Shown: positions 24,049 through 33,544, counted from the stretch's first letter. The stretch: 47,396 nt of DNA from Methanosarcinaceae archaeon (GCA_023544565.1 JAMJFS010000012.1:1-47396); one strand, 5' to 3'. Notes: generated by a model from the letters alone, not told the origin. Program-made: numbers and translations.

Positions 24049-24648
24049 ATGGTATTGGGGACTCAAAGAGATCTAGAAACAAGCACATCTCTCAAGGAAA
24101 TTGAAAATGAGATGCTGGTCAGTGAGGTCATGACCAAAAATGTATTTATTTTGGATGTAGGAGTGAATGTTATCGAAATTGCCGATGAAATGACCAAATG
24201 CAATGTTTCGAGTATTGTCATCACAAAGAATGGCGATGCTGTAGGGATCATAACCGAACGCGATATTGTCAGAAAAGTGGTGGCAAGGGAAAAGGAACCA
24301 GACAAGATATCTGCCAGTGAGATCATGTCCTCCCCTCTTATGACAATAAGACCTTCAACTAACATAATAGATGCTGCCAAGATAATGCTCAAACACGATA
24401 TCCGCAGGCTTATTATCAAAGAGAACGGCAGTGCTTCCGGGATTGTTACAGACAAAGACCTGCTCATGATAGCACCGGGTCTCAATACTATTTTGGAAAA
24501 CCTTATCGAAATGAACAATGAACAAAACATCTTTCAAACACCGGAACTTGAAAAAGAGATATGCGAACACTGCAGCGCGGCTAGTGAAAACGTCATGCTC
24601 GTAAATGGGTTAATGCTATGTGAATCCTGTAAGGATTCAGAAAGTTAG
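24049..24648 (+). CDS. CBS-domain pair protein with C-terminal zinc ribbon
   Basis: The 199-residue protein has two CBS domains (about residues 24-80 and 88-145). These are VSEVMTKNVFILDVG..VGIITERDIVRKVV and ASEIMSSPLMTIRPSTNIIDA..SGIVTDKDLL. A zinc ribbon follows (CEHCSAASENVMLVNGLMLCESC, about 171-193). CBS pairs (Bateman modules) bind adenosyl ligands such as AMP, ATP or SAM. A fused zinc ribbon suggests nucleic-acid or protein binding controlled by the ligand. It is the first of five consecutive CBS genes. Confidence 0.9.
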   Translation: MVLGTQRDLETSTSLKEIENEMLVSEVMTKNVFILDVGVNVIEIADEMTKCNVSSIVITKNGDAVGIITERDIVRKVVAREKEPDKISASEIMSSPLMTIRPSTNIIDAAKIMLKHDIRRLIIKENGSASGIVTDKDLLMIAPGLNTILENLIEMNNEQNIFQTPELEKEICEHCSAASENVMLVNGLMLCESCKDSES

Positions 24649-24735
24649 TATATCTGATTATAATCATTTTTTTACAGACATATAACTATGATTATCAAAC
24701 CTGACCAATAAACATACAGCAAAAGGAGCAGACAC

Positions 24736-25536
24736 ATGATCGTTGAAGAAATTATGTCAAAGGAACCTGTACGCATAAAAGACAATGATTTTGTCACTCA
24801 TGCAAGACAGAAGATGCGCGACCATTATTTACGAGGGCTTCCTGTGGTCAATGAATCGAACAGGGTGATCGGCATTCTGACAGACCAGGATATACTTAAC
24901 ATTACATCCACCAGATCCAATGTAACAGTTGGAGGATATGCACGTGAATGTCCCACGATCACTCCTGATATGGATATAATAAGATCAGCCCAACTTTTAG
25001 TGGAAGCAAAGCAGAATCGAATTCCTGTAGTTGCATCAACAACCGATAAAACATGTGTCGGGTTACTGAGTATTATGGATATCCTGAATAATATCCATCC
25101 TACAACAAAATCTCCAAAAACAGTTGGAAAGATCATGACGACCAATGTTTTTACATGCCATCCAGATGACAGTATTACAAAAATCTGGTTACAGATGATC
25201 GAATACGATTACACCGGCTTGCCTGTAGTATCTCACAAGAACGAAATGATGGGAATCATCACAAGAAGAGATATTATAAGATCTGGATACGCAAGAACAG
25301 GATTACGTGAAGCACATGGCACAAATCCCAGCGAATCTACAACGGTCGAGAAAGTCATGTCGACCCCAGCATATACAATATCACAGGATACACCAATCTC
25401 AAAAGCTATAGAGATGATGCTCCACTACGATACCGGAAGGGTCAGTGTTGTCAATGGAACAAAACTTATAGGGATCGTAGACAGGCGGGATGTGTTACGG
25501 GCTTGCCTGATTGGTACTGGTTTAGAAGTGATGTAA
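24736..25536 (+). CDS. Four-CBS-domain protein
   Basis: The 266-residue protein consists almost wholly of four CBS domains, that is, two Bateman modules. Openings are VEEIMSKEPVRIKDND, VGGYARECPTITPDM, VGKIMTTNVFTCHPDD and VEKVMSTPAYTISQDT. Each closes with the GILTDQDIL, GLLSIMDIL, GIITRRDII or GIVDRRDVL strand-helix. The Asp in these RRD/DQD elements is the usual ribose-binding residue. There is no catalytic domain, so it is a soluble ligand-sensing partner. AAAAGGAG lies ahead of the ATG. Confidence 0.9.
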   Translation: MIVEEIMSKEPVRIKDNDFVTHARQKMRDHYLRGLPVVNESNRVIGILTDQDILNITSTRSNVTVGGYARECPTITPDMDIIRSAQLLVEAKQNRIPVVASTTDKTCVGLLSIMDILNNIHPTTKSPKTVGKIMTTNVFTCHPDDSITKIWLQMIEYDYTGLPVVSHKNEMMGIITRRDIIRSGYARTGLREAHGTNPSESTTVEKVMSTPAYTISQDTPISKAIEMMLHYDTGRVSVVNGTKLIGIVDRRDVLRACLIGTGLEVM

Positions 25537-25707
25537 TACGCGTATCGAGATTTATTCAGTAACCAAACACTTATTACCAAATCAGTCTTTATTATTAATT
25601 GTAGGGATGTTTGGATGACAGTGGTGTTTTGAAAGGAAGATACTTAAAATTTTAGTCATATTTTCTAGAGATTTTAGATAGAAATATTCGACAGTTTGGT
25701 GGTTTAA

Positions 25708-26709
25708 TTGAATACACGAAACAATATATCCAGGATTGAAGAAGCAAAGACAAAAGTGCAGGCAAAACTGAATGTAAATGATAAAACCATTCAGAGACAC
25801 GACTCAAAAATGCAAAGCACTATAGGCACAATGGATGTCGGACCTGTCAATTTCAAAGCAAAGATATCGGAACATGAAGGAGATATCATGGCAGTTGCCA
25901 CTAAAGATGTGGTCACGGTCCCTCCGACAACAACGATCATGGGCGCAATAAAGACAATGACAAGTAAAGGATTCAGGCGTGTCCCGATCACCGATGCCGG
26001 CACGAACCGCCTTGAAGGAGTGGTTACATCTGTTGATATTATCGATTTCTTAGGTGGAGGAAGTAAGAACTTGCTTGTTGAAAAAAGGTTCAAGGGCAAC
26101 CTCCTTGCAGCTATAAATGCAGACGTTAAAGAGATAATGCGCCATAATGTTTCACACCTGAAAGAAGATTCGAATATCTCAGATGCACTTAAAACGATGA
26201 GTGAAGAGAAAACCGGTGGTCTTCCAGTGTTAAGTGAAGACGGTCGCGTGATTGCCATCTGTACGGAAAAGGATTTTGTAAAACTTGTTGCAGGCATACA
26301 TGCCAACAAAGCCGTTGGCGAGTATATGAGTACAAAAGTAAAAACCGTTCAAGCAGATACAACTATTTTCAATTCTGCAAAGATCATGGTAAATGAGGGA
26401 TTCAGAAGACTTCCTGTTGTGACAGATAGTATACTCATTGGAGTCGTCACTGCTTCTGATATTATGAATTTTATGGGCAGTGGTGATGCATTCAATAAAC
26501 TTGTAACAGGAAACATCCACGAAGCATTCGACGCCCCGATAAGTTCACTTATATCAAAAGATGTTGTGTGGGCATCGTCCGATCTGGATATTGGAGAGGC
26601 GGCAGCAATTATGATTGAGAAAAATGTCGGTTCCATTCCAATAATTGATGATGGTATTCTTTGCGGTATAATCACAGAGCGTGATATCCTGCGTTCGATA
26701 ACCGAATAG
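25708..26709 (+). CDS. Four-CBS-domain protein with N-terminal extension
   Basis: The 333-residue protein has an N-terminal basic, helical extension (about 55 residues: NTRNNISRIEEAKTKVQAKL onward) without a known domain. Four CBS domains follow: ..EGDIMAVATKDVVTVPPT..GVVTSVDIIDFL, VKEIMRHNVSHLKEDS..AICTEKDFVKLV, VGEYMSTKVKTVQADT..GVVTASDIMNFM, ISSLISKDVVWASSDL..GIITERDIL. The start is a TTG with GGTGGT 5 bases ahead. It is the third gene in the CBS series. Confidence 0.88.
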   Translation: MNTRNNISRIEEAKTKVQAKLNVNDKTIQRHDSKMQSTIGTMDVGPVNFKAKISEHEGDIMAVATKDVVTVPPTTTIMGAIKTMTSKGFRRVPITDAGTNRLEGVVTSVDIIDFLGGGSKNLLVEKRFKGNLLAAINADVKEIMRHNVSHLKEDSNISDALKTMSEEKTGGLPVLSEDGRVIAICTEKDFVKLVAGIHANKAVGEYMSTKVKTVQADTTIFNSAKIMVNEGFRRLPVVTDSILIGVVTASDIMNFMGSGDAFNKLVTGNIHEAFDAPISSLISKDVVWASSDLDIGEAAAIMIEKNVGSIPIIDDGILCGIITERDILRSITE

Positions 26710-26788
26710 AACGAACAGTGACTTTTCATCCAATGAAAATTTGTTGAAACATCGTTTACTGTGTTTATAATTATCAAACAAATTGAAT

Positions 26789-26902
26789 AATCTTCGCTAA
26801 CGCTCAGATTGACTCGAACTATATGTTTATAAAACATATACAACGAGAAAATCTTCGCTAACGCTCAGATTGACTCGAACTATATGTTTATAAAACATAT
26901 AC
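26789..26902 (-). repeat. 53-bp dispersed repeat, two tandem copies
   Basis: Copies at 26789-26841 and 26850-26902 are near-identical direct repeats with an 8-base spacer. Each starts AATCTTCGCTAACGCTCAGA and ends with the palindrome ATATGTTT-ATA-AAACATAT. They lie in the leader region of the next CBS gene, and the second copy supplies TATA-like sequence 25-40 bases before that gene. Confidence 0.85.
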
Positions 26903-26925
26903 TATATAAAAAAAAGAGGGACAGA

Positions 26926-27777
26926 ATGAAAATAGAAGATATAATGAGTTCTCCGGTATATGTCATTACACCGGATGAGCCAATATCCTATGCAAGGAAA
27001 TTAATGCTAAAACACAAGATCGGTTCTATTGTTGTTGTTGACGATGATAAAATGGTTGGTATTGTCACTAAATCCGATCTGGGAAAGCGGCTGGCTCAGG
27101 CAGAACCTATGTGGAGAAGACGCCCAATTGATAAAATTCCTATAAATCTGGTGATGACAGAATCGCCAATAATAACGATCTATCCAGATGCTTCGATCAA
27201 ACAGGCTGTTGATCTTATGCTTGAGAACAACATAAACAACATCCCTGTTATGAAAAACTCTGTTATTGGCATAGTGTCAAAAAAAGATGTTGTCAGATAC
27301 ATGTCAGAACAGTCATTGGATACAAAAGTTTCTAATGTTATGGGTGAATGCTTCATCTCGGTTCACAGGCATCACACAATAAACCATGTCATCGATGAGA
27401 TGGAAAGAAACGAAGTCAACAAGATTATTGTCATAGATGACGCTGAAAAGGCTGTGGGTATTATATCTACAACAAACCTCGCACTAAGTACTATGACAGA
27501 TTATGAAGGTAAACTTTCAACCAAGAGTATTAAAATGGCAAGACGTCCCATATCCGGTGGTGAAAAGACATATCGTTACATAAAAGAGGTTCCACTCGTT
27601 GCAGAAGATATTATGTCCGGTCCGATCGTGACCATAAATATTAATGATACAGTGGTTAATGCAGCAAAGATCATAAACAAAGAAAATATCACGGCATTAC
27701 CTGTCGAACAGGATGATACGATTGTTGGGATGATCAGCAGAAACGATATTATTAAAACAATCAATAAATTAGATTAG
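26926..27777 (+). CDS. Four-CBS-domain protein
   Basis: From ATG 26926 the protein has 283 residues and four CBS domains: [73 protein letters not shown] and [25 protein letters not shown]. The third domain has TTN in place of the usual acidic residue, so it may not bind ligand. An upstream in-frame ATG (26884) lies inside the 53-bp repeat and is unlikely; GAGGGA lies ahead of ATG 26926. Confidence 0.9.
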   Translation: MKIEDIMSSPVYVITPDEPISYARKLMLKHKIGSIVVVDDDKMVGIVTKSDLGKRLAQAEPMWRRRPIDKIPINLVMTESPIITIYPDASIKQAVDLMLENNINNIPVMKNSVIGIVSKKDVVRYMSEQSLDTKVSNVMGECFISVHRHHTINHVIDEMERNEVNKIIVIDDAEKAVGIISTTNLALSTMTDYEGKLSTKSIKMARRPISGGEKTYRYIKEVPLVAEDIMSGPIVTININDTVVNAAKIINKENITALPVEQDDTIVGMISRNDIIKTINKLD

Positions 27778-27819
27778 TTTTATTTTATGAAATGTTTTTG
27801 GATGTAAGAGGTGATAACT

Positions 27820-28596
27820 ATGCAAATCAAAGATATAATGGTACAGCCACAGACCATCGATAAATCAGATACGATATCCCATGCGCTTGACGTGATGGAT
27901 AAGAAAGATACGCGCCGTCTACTCGTTAAGCATGATGGTGACCTGGTAGGTATCCTTACAATGAGAAATCTTACTAAAGAACTCGGAACACGGAAAAAAG
28001 GTGCAAAACCTGCATCATCACTTCATGTTGCGACAGCCGTATCTGATAATTATGTCAAGGTCTTGCCTGATACAAAAGTCAACGATGCTATCACCTTGAT
28101 GAAAAAGAATGATGGCATGATTTTGGTTAGTGAGAATGATAAGATTGTTGGATGGGTAACTCCAAAAGAGCTGATGAAAAACAACCATTTTGGTGGATAC
28201 GCAGCAGAAATTATGCAAAAGGACCCTATTGTTGCAAGTCCGGGTGACCGGGTGAGCCATATCAGACACCTGATCCTTGATAACAACATTGGAAGACTGC
28301 CTGTTGTGGAGAATGGAAAACTTGTCGGAATCGTCACTGAAAAAGATATTGTAAAGGCAATGCGTGCCTTTAGGGATGTCGTTTCAGGAAACCAACAGGA
28401 TGCCCGCATCAAGAACCTCATTATAGAAGATATTATGACAAGAGGTGTGAAAACAGCATATTCAAACACGTCGGTATCCGATGTTGTCAAGATGATGATA
28501 AATGAAAATATCAGTGGCGTGCCTGTGCTTAACCTCGAAGATGATATGGTAGGGTTTATCACAAGACGATCTGTTATTAATTCCATAATGGATTAA
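27820..28596 (+). CDS. Four-CBS-domain protein
   Basis: The protein of about 258 residues has four CBS domains: [84 protein letters not shown] and [35 protein letters not shown] lies 5 bases before ATG 27820, which is therefore preferred to GTG 27811. Only domain 3 keeps the Asp of the RRD/EKD element; the others have Asn, Glu or Ser there. This suggests unequal ligand binding. It is followed by the RNA ligase gene. Confidence 0.9.
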   Translation: MQIKDIMVQPQTIDKSDTISHALDVMDKKDTRRLLVKHDGDLVGILTMRNLTKELGTRKKGAKPASSLHVATAVSDNYVKVLPDTKVNDAITLMKKNDGMILVSENDKIVGWVTPKELMKNNHFGGYAAEIMQKDPIVASPGDRVSHIRHLILDNNIGRLPVVENGKLVGIVTEKDIVKAMRAFRDVVSGNQQDARIKNLIIEDIMTRGVKTAYSNTSVSDVVKMMINENISGVPVLNLEDDMVGFITRRSVINSIMD

Positions 28597-28627
28597 AATT
28601 GAATTAAAGTGAGATCGTGCTGTTGGA

Positions 28628-29857
28628 ATGAAAACAGCACACACTTTCCAAATCATGAACGCTATATCAGATACTGTGGATATTAAATTGGATATTGAAG
28701 GTGCGGCAGATTACCTTAACATGTCGCAATCTAAGATCAAAAGATTGTTGGACAGAAAGATACTCTTACAGGTCTGGTATGAGGGTTGGAGCAGAGACAG
28801 ATCCCAGCAATTTTTTCAGCGATTTTTCCGATTCGATAAAAGTGTTTCAAAGATCGAACAAGGAAGTGTATTGTGCCAGAGGAACGGCTCGTTCGAGTTG
28901 ATACGTGGGTTTCCAAAGATACAAAGGGCAATGCTCCTTGGTCCTGCGCTTGAAAATCATTTTTCAAAGATCAAAACAGTAGCCGTCGAAGAAAAGATGA
29001 ACGGCTACAACGTGCGAGTTGCTGATATTGGAGGAAGGATCGCAGCATTTACACGCGGTGGATTAATCTGCCCTTATTCAACAGATCGCGCACAGAATCT
29101 TTTGAAACGTGATTTTTTCGATCAACATCCAGACCTTGTTCTTTGTGGAGAGATGGTAGGGCCCGATAATCCCTATGTCCCAAAGGATATCTATGATGTC
29201 GAATCCCTTGACTTTTTCGTGTTCGATATCAGGCACAAGAACAATGGTAAACCATATCTTCTACACGAACGCAGGAAACTTGCGAATGAATATGGATTAA
29301 ATCAGGTGACATTTTTTGGTGAATTTTCACTTGATGATGCGCCGGATGAGATTACAAGAATTATCAGGAAACTTGGAAAAGTTCAGCATGAGGGTGTTGT
29401 TATCAAAGACCCGCAGATGAAGATCGCTCCAATAAAATATACATGCTCCCAAAGTAACTGTGCAGACCTGCAGCATGCCTTTAAATTTTATAATGACGTT
29501 GGACGGGACTATTTTTTCTCAAGGGTTGTACGTGAGGGATTCCAGTCGGTTGAGTGGAATGAAAGTGAAGCTGAACTACAAAAACGTTGCTTGCAATTGG
29601 GTGAAAGTATACTACGACCTATGATCGAGTCAATAAAACAAGTAAAAGATGGCACACGTATTGCCGATAATGTGCAGATAAGGGTCAGAGATCTTGGCAT
29701 TGTTTCCATATACCAGGAATATCTCCGAAGGCTTAGTGTGGATACAATTTTTAGTGAACCTGAGAGTATCGGGGATGAATATCTCGTGAAGATCAAAAAA
29801 ATCAACCAGAGCACCAACGATAAGACAGAGTCGATGTGTAAAGGCGAATTGTGGTAA
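28628..29857 (+). CDS. ATP-dependent RNA ligase, archaeal Rnl3 (Pab1020/MthRnl) family
   Basis: The 409-residue protein matches the archaeal homodimeric RNA ligases known to circularise RNA in vitro. Nucleotidyltransferase motifs are I in VEEKMNGYNVR (Lys123 as AMP acceptor; KxNG rather than the common KxDG), IIIa in SLDFFVFDIR, IV in EGVVIKDP and V in APIKYTC. An N-terminal about 45 residues (DIEGAADYLNMSQSKIKRLL) looks like a helix-turn-helix. The C-terminal helical part would be the dimerisation domain. The in vivo substrate is unknown. It follows the CBS genes on the same strand. Confidence 0.9.
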   Translation: MKTAHTFQIMNAISDTVDIKLDIEGAADYLNMSQSKIKRLLDRKILLQVWYEGWSRDRSQQFFQRFFRFDKSVSKIEQGSVLCQRNGSFELIRGFPKIQRAMLLGPALENHFSKIKTVAVEEKMNGYNVRVADIGGRIAAFTRGGLICPYSTDRAQNLLKRDFFDQHPDLVLCGEMVGPDNPYVPKDIYDVESLDFFVFDIRHKNNGKPYLLHERRKLANEYGLNQVTFFGEFSLDDAPDEITRIIRKLGKVQHEGVVIKDPQMKIAPIKYTCSQSNCADLQHAFKFYNDVGRDYFFSRVVREGFQSVEWNESEAELQKRCLQLGESILRPMIESIKQVKDGTRIADNVQIRVRDLGIVSIYQEYLRRLSVDTIFSEPESIGDEYLVKIKKINQSTNDKTESMCKGELW

Positions 29858-30213
29858 TAATTAGTCTTGTCAAATGTTTTAGTATCAAATACGCATTCAA
29901 GTGTTTGTTTAGTTATTTTTGGCGCCGAAAAAATCTACCGTAAGCGGCATGTTCCTCTATAAACGAAAAAATAATCCCTTATTATTGCATTAATTTAGAG
30001 TACGCAATCTTACCACAAGACTTGCAAAAAAAATCCATATTACGAGGGTCAGTGGTATGGAAATACGTCGCCTGCGGCGGTTGTATTTATTTTAGTTTCA
30101 GATAGAACAATCTCATTTGCAACGATATTATACATCTATACAAAAACGCTGTTAAAAAGACATATATCACAAAACGAGCATTCACTCACACATAACGAAA
30201 ATATGGTGCAAAT
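29858..30213. other. Gene-free stretch with REP-like repeats
   Basis: No gene is visible. Two related repeat pieces occur: 29937-29964 (TACCGTAAGCGGCATGTTCC) and about 30053-30112, the reverse-oriented copy of the repeat at 7428-7492 with its GC-rich palindrome. Confidence 0.5.
30053..30112 (-). repeat. REP-like dispersed repeat, reverse copy
   Basis: Read on the minus strand it gives TTCTATCTGAAACTAAAAT and then ACCGCCGCAGGCGACG, matching 7428-7492 at roughly three quarters of positions. The GC-rich palindrome is at 30066-30080. Confidence 0.6.
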
Positions 30214-31251
30214 ATGACAAAAATAGCGATTATCGGAAGTGAAAAGAGTGGCAGGACAACGCTTGCCTCAAAACTTGGTAAAAAGGGAGAGGGAGCAGAT
30301 ATCACAATGTATGATTTTGCTAAAAGCGGCAGGATACTTACCACTATTGATGCAAATGGATATCCAAAAGCGATCAAACCATTGATAACAGCCCTTAATC
30401 TCTCAGATATCGCAATTCTGTGTATTCCTCCGACAGGTCTTGACGCATCTGCAGGTGAATGTATTGTTGCACTGGACCTTTTGGGTTATAAACATGGGAT
30501 TATCGTGTTTACTAAATTAGATACATCATACCCTCAAGCTATCGATGAACTTAAAGAAAAAATAAAAAAGATAACCTCCGGGACAGCACTTGAGAATTGG
30601 GAATACATGTCCATATCTACAACGTCTTTCGAAGGTATGGAAGAATTAAAAGAGATGATATTTTCCATAGGGGATACGGTAGATAAGGAACTTGCACAAT
30701 TGAACGAGTTGCCAAAACGTGTTGTTATAGATCAGTTCTTCAATGTGACAGGTATTGGATGTGTTGTGCTTGGCGTGGTTTCTCAAGGAACGATAAATGC
30801 AAAGGATAAAACAGGTATATTCCCGCTCAAAAAGGACATTGAGATACGATCAATACAGCTGCATGATGTGGATGCGAAAAGTGCTCCTACAGGTTCAAGG
30901 GTCGGATTGGCACTTAAGAATATACAGTCAAAAGAACTTGAGAGGGGTTTCGTAATATCTGATGAAGAAGAGGTCACAGAAGGGCTTACACTTGAATGCA
31001 CCCTTTCACAATTCTCAAAAGGATTTGCTGTGGGGGATATGCTACATGTCTTTACAGGACTCCAGTCTGCACCGATGCGTGTTGAAAATATATCTATCAA
31101 TGGTTCGGATGCAGATGCGGCAGCACCTGCAAGTACATGTATTGTCTCACTTTCCGGCACAAAAGAAATCGCATACAGCAAGACGGACAGGTTCGTACTT
31201 GCTAATCTGGATGAAAAACAAAGATTCGTAGGATACGGTTTTTGCCAATGA
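30214..31251 (+). CDS. SelB-like (aSelBL-type) elongation-factor paralogue with degenerate G domain
   Basis: The 345-residue protein aligns with SelB/EF-Tu-like factors: a shortened G domain (1-165) followed by EF-Tu domain 2- and 3-like beta barrels. The P-loop is GSEKSGRTT, with Arg14 in place of the essential Lys. Only about 30 residues separate it from the G3-like DANG (46-49), so switch I is missing. G4 is TKLD (100-103). GTP hydrolysis is therefore unlikely. A SelB-like family with lost GTPase motifs is described in archaea that lack selenocysteine. The role is unknown, perhaps RNA binding at the ribosome. Confidence 0.82.
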   Translation: MTKIAIIGSEKSGRTTLASKLGKKGEGADITMYDFAKSGRILTTIDANGYPKAIKPLITALNLSDIAILCIPPTGLDASAGECIVALDLLGYKHGIIVFTKLDTSYPQAIDELKEKIKKITSGTALENWEYMSISTTSFEGMEELKEMIFSIGDTVDKELAQLNELPKRVVIDQFFNVTGIGCVVLGVVSQGTINAKDKTGIFPLKKDIEIRSIQLHDVDAKSAPTGSRVGLALKNIQSKELERGFVISDEEEVTEGLTLECTLSQFSKGFAVGDMLHVFTGLQSAPMRVENISINGSDADAAAPASTCIVSLSGTKEIAYSKTDRFVLANLDEKQRFVGYGFCQ

Positions 31252-31268
31252 CGGCTTGATCTCTGACA

Positions 31269-31799
31269 TTACCGCCTTAGTTTGAGTGGTTTGAAACCAT
31301 TGACCATTGTAGGCCTGTTAATAGATCTTACTACTGAAATAACTTCAGGCATATCCATCATGGTAGGCTGTTGTGTCGGGGAATAATTATGCTCATCTGT
31401 TGTGTGGTGAGTTTTAAATCCAGGTTCAAATATAAATTCAGGTTTTTCATGAACGACTATCTCTTTTTTTGAAAACTCTACTAATTTCTCTTCCTTTTCA
31501 ATCCCTTTTTTAGATAAACCTGAATGTATGTCACGCTCTTTAGATTTTACACCATCCACTCTTCCTTTGTCATAATAAATGTAAACAAAATCTTTCAGAC
31601 CGCGTTCACTGGCAAATTTATCTAAATGGGAATAACTCTCAGTGACCCATCCAAGTTCAGAATGTTTGTGATAGCCCACCTCAAACCCGAGCTTATAAGC
31701 TTCTTTTGCAACATCTGACCTTTCAGATTCAGTGATGGTCTTTTTCTTGCTTTTGTCTTCCTTTTTGAACAGACTTGCCATGTTGATACTACCCATCAA
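31269..31799 (-). CDS. Conserved hypothetical protein paired with a KaiC-like ATPase
   Basis: The 176-residue protein is hydrophilic and charged. After a basic N-terminus (MASLFKKEDKSKKKTITESE), a small folded-looking region (about 25-90) contains SDVAKEAYKLGFEVGYHKHS, then LGWVTESYSHLDKFASERGL and KDFVYIYYDKGRVDGVKSKE. The C-terminal half looks disordered. No family is recognised. The ATG overlaps the stop of the KaiC-like gene (ATGA-type), so it is translationally coupled and likely a partner of that ATPase. Confidence 0.75.
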   Translation of the reverse strand: MMGSINMASLFKKEDKSKKKTITESERSDVAKEAYKLGFEVGYHKHSELGWVTESYSHLDKFASERGLKDFVYIYYDKGRVDGVKSKERDIHSGLSKKGIEKEEKLVEFSKKEIVVHEKPEFIFEPGFKTHHTTDEHNYSPTQQPTMMDMPEVISVVRSINRPTMVNGFKPLKLRR

Positions 31800-32539
31800 T
31801 CCAGATAATCCACTACTTTTATTCCTTTTTCAGTAAAATGTATCCCACGCATGTTACAATCGTGTTTGGTTCCGCGCATTTTAATAACCTGTAATGCACG
31901 GGTCATGGTCTTATCATAAAGGAAATTATGCAGGAAGATGACACCATGTGAAGCGAATTGCTCTGTGGTATATGAATTCGGATCTGTCATTTCAGATAGC
32001 AAAATAGTAGTACATCCCAGTTTCTTGAGATTTCGTATGAATCTGCTCATCTCTTTTTCTTCCAATGAGAGATCTTTTGCAGTAAAACGTATTGCAGAAA
32101 CTGAATCTATCACAAGTCTTTTTACATTGTATTCCGCAACGTACCCTGCTATTTCCTTGAAAACCACTGCCGGAGACGGCGCCTCACCTTCTACAGATGA
32201 ATAACCTACCTCATAGTCAGAGGTTATCACTTCATGGAGTTCATCCATGTATCCATACTCCATTCTTGGACCAAGATCTGCGAAAAGAAGTTTTTTCATT
32301 TTAATGAGTGTTGGTATATTCATTGCATAATTTGACATATCATCAATGATGTTTTGTGGGCTTTCAAGTAATGTGACATATAGACCCACTTCACCAATTG
32401 CAGCACCGTGTGCTAAAAACTGTACACCAAATGTCGTTTTTCCGCTTCCTGGTGGGCCGCTGACAAGATATATCCTTTCTGACAATAGTCCACCCTGAAC
32501 TAATTCATCAAATCCTTCAATACCAGTTGTAATCCTCAT
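31796..32539 (-). CDS. KaiC-like RecA-superfamily ATPase
   Basis: The 247-residue single-domain KaiC-like protein has Walker A SGPPGSGKTT (residues about 27-36), the catalytic Glu region VGLYVTLLESPQNI, and Walker B VKRLVIDSVSAIRF. A terminal segment reads ALQVIKMRGTKHDCNMRGIH, the KaiC-family KMRGxxH...R motif. Archaeal single-domain KaiC homologues form hexamers and are linked to regulation and motility signalling; the role here is not fixed. It is divergent from hisG and overlaps a 176-aa partner. Confidence 0.88.
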   Translation of the reverse strand: MRITTGIEGFDELVQGGLLSERIYLVSGPPGSGKTTFGVQFLAHGAAIGEVGLYVTLLESPQNIIDDMSNYAMNIPTLIKMKKLLFADLGPRMEYGYMDELHEVITSDYEVGYSSVEGEAPSPAVVFKEIAGYVAEYNVKRLVIDSVSAIRFTAKDLSLEEKEMSRFIRNLKKLGCTTILLSEMTDPNSYTTEQFASHGVIFLHNFLYDKTMTRALQVIKMRGTKHDCNMRGIHFTEKGIKVVDYLD

Positions 32540-32671
32540 TGTATAACCTCAATCTTGTGTATCATAGTTGTTATATAATTTAGTAAATATTAGCCATGAA
32601 TATACTTTAAACCATCGATTCATTATTATAAAATGTGTTCAATTGCTAGAGATAACCAACGAGTGATAATA

Positions 32672-33544
32672 ATGATCAATATAGCAATTCCAAAAGGTAG
32701 TTTAGAGGAACAGACACTTTTGCTGTTCAAACAAGCAGATCTTGAGATTAAGAAGACTGAACGTGAATATAATCCAAAAATAAACGACCCAAGGATCAAT
32801 AAGGTTAAGATCCTGCGTCCGCAGGAGATACCAAAATACATCGATGAAGGATATTTTGATCTCGGGATATCAGGACGTGACTGGGTTATTGAATCCAATT
32901 CCGATGTGGTCGAAGTTGCTGATATGCCTTACAGCAAACAGGGCGCAGGTATCGTGAAGATCGTGATAGCCGTCCCACAAGACAGCGATATAAAAACTGC
33001 AGCCGATATTAAACCGGGGAGCAGGGTCACAACCGAGTATCCGAATATTACAAAAGTGTTCTTTGAGAATCTTGGCATCCCGATCGATATGCATTTCTCC
33101 TACGGCGCGACCGAGGCAAAGGTGCCTGACCTGATGGATGTCGTGGTTGACCTGACAGAGACAGGTTCTACACTTCGCAAGAACGGTCTTAAGATCGTTG
33201 ATGTGATGCTGGAGTCGTCATCAAAACTTATTGCAAATAAGGACAGCTGGGCTGATCCGGCAAAGCGCCAGGAGATCGAGGAGATCAAGACACTTCTGCT
33301 CGCCGTTATCGAAGCACGTGGTAAGGTGCTCATTGATATGAACGTGCCTGCCGATAAACTGGATATCGTGATAAGTGCACTGCCTTCTATGAAACATCCG
33401 ACAGTGTCCCAGTTGTATAAGTCAGATTACTACGCGGTTGAGACTGTTGTCAATAAGAATGAGATCAATATACTCATCCCGAAACTCAAGAATCTTGGAG
33501 CCGAGGATATTATTGAGATGGAGATATCAAAGATAGTACATTAA
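32672..33544 (+). CDS. hisG: ATP phosphoribosyltransferase, long form
   Basis: The first enzyme of histidine biosynthesis joins ATP and PRPP. The 290-residue length is that of the long, self-regulated form. The N-terminus INIAIPKGSLEEQTLLLF is canonical. GYFDLGISGRDWV and the PRPP-binding loop DLTETGSTLRKNGLKIVD follow. The C-terminal ACT-like regulatory domain (about 215-290, VLIDMNVPADKLDIVISALP through VETVVNKNEINILIPKLK) binds histidine. ATG 32672 is chosen because it gives the canonical N-terminus; an earlier ATG at 32633 adds a non-conserved leader. Confidence 0.93.
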   Translation: MINIAIPKGSLEEQTLLLFKQADLEIKKTEREYNPKINDPRINKVKILRPQEIPKYIDEGYFDLGISGRDWVIESNSDVVEVADMPYSKQGAGIVKIVIAVPQDSDIKTAADIKPGSRVTTEYPNITKVFFENLGIPIDMHFSYGATEAKVPDLMDVVVDLTETGSTLRKNGLKIVDVMLESSSKLIANKDSWADPAKRQEIEEIKTLLLAVIEARGKVLIDMNVPADKLDIVISALPSMKHPTVSQLYKSDYYAVETVVNKNEINILIPKLKNLGAEDIIEMEISKIVH

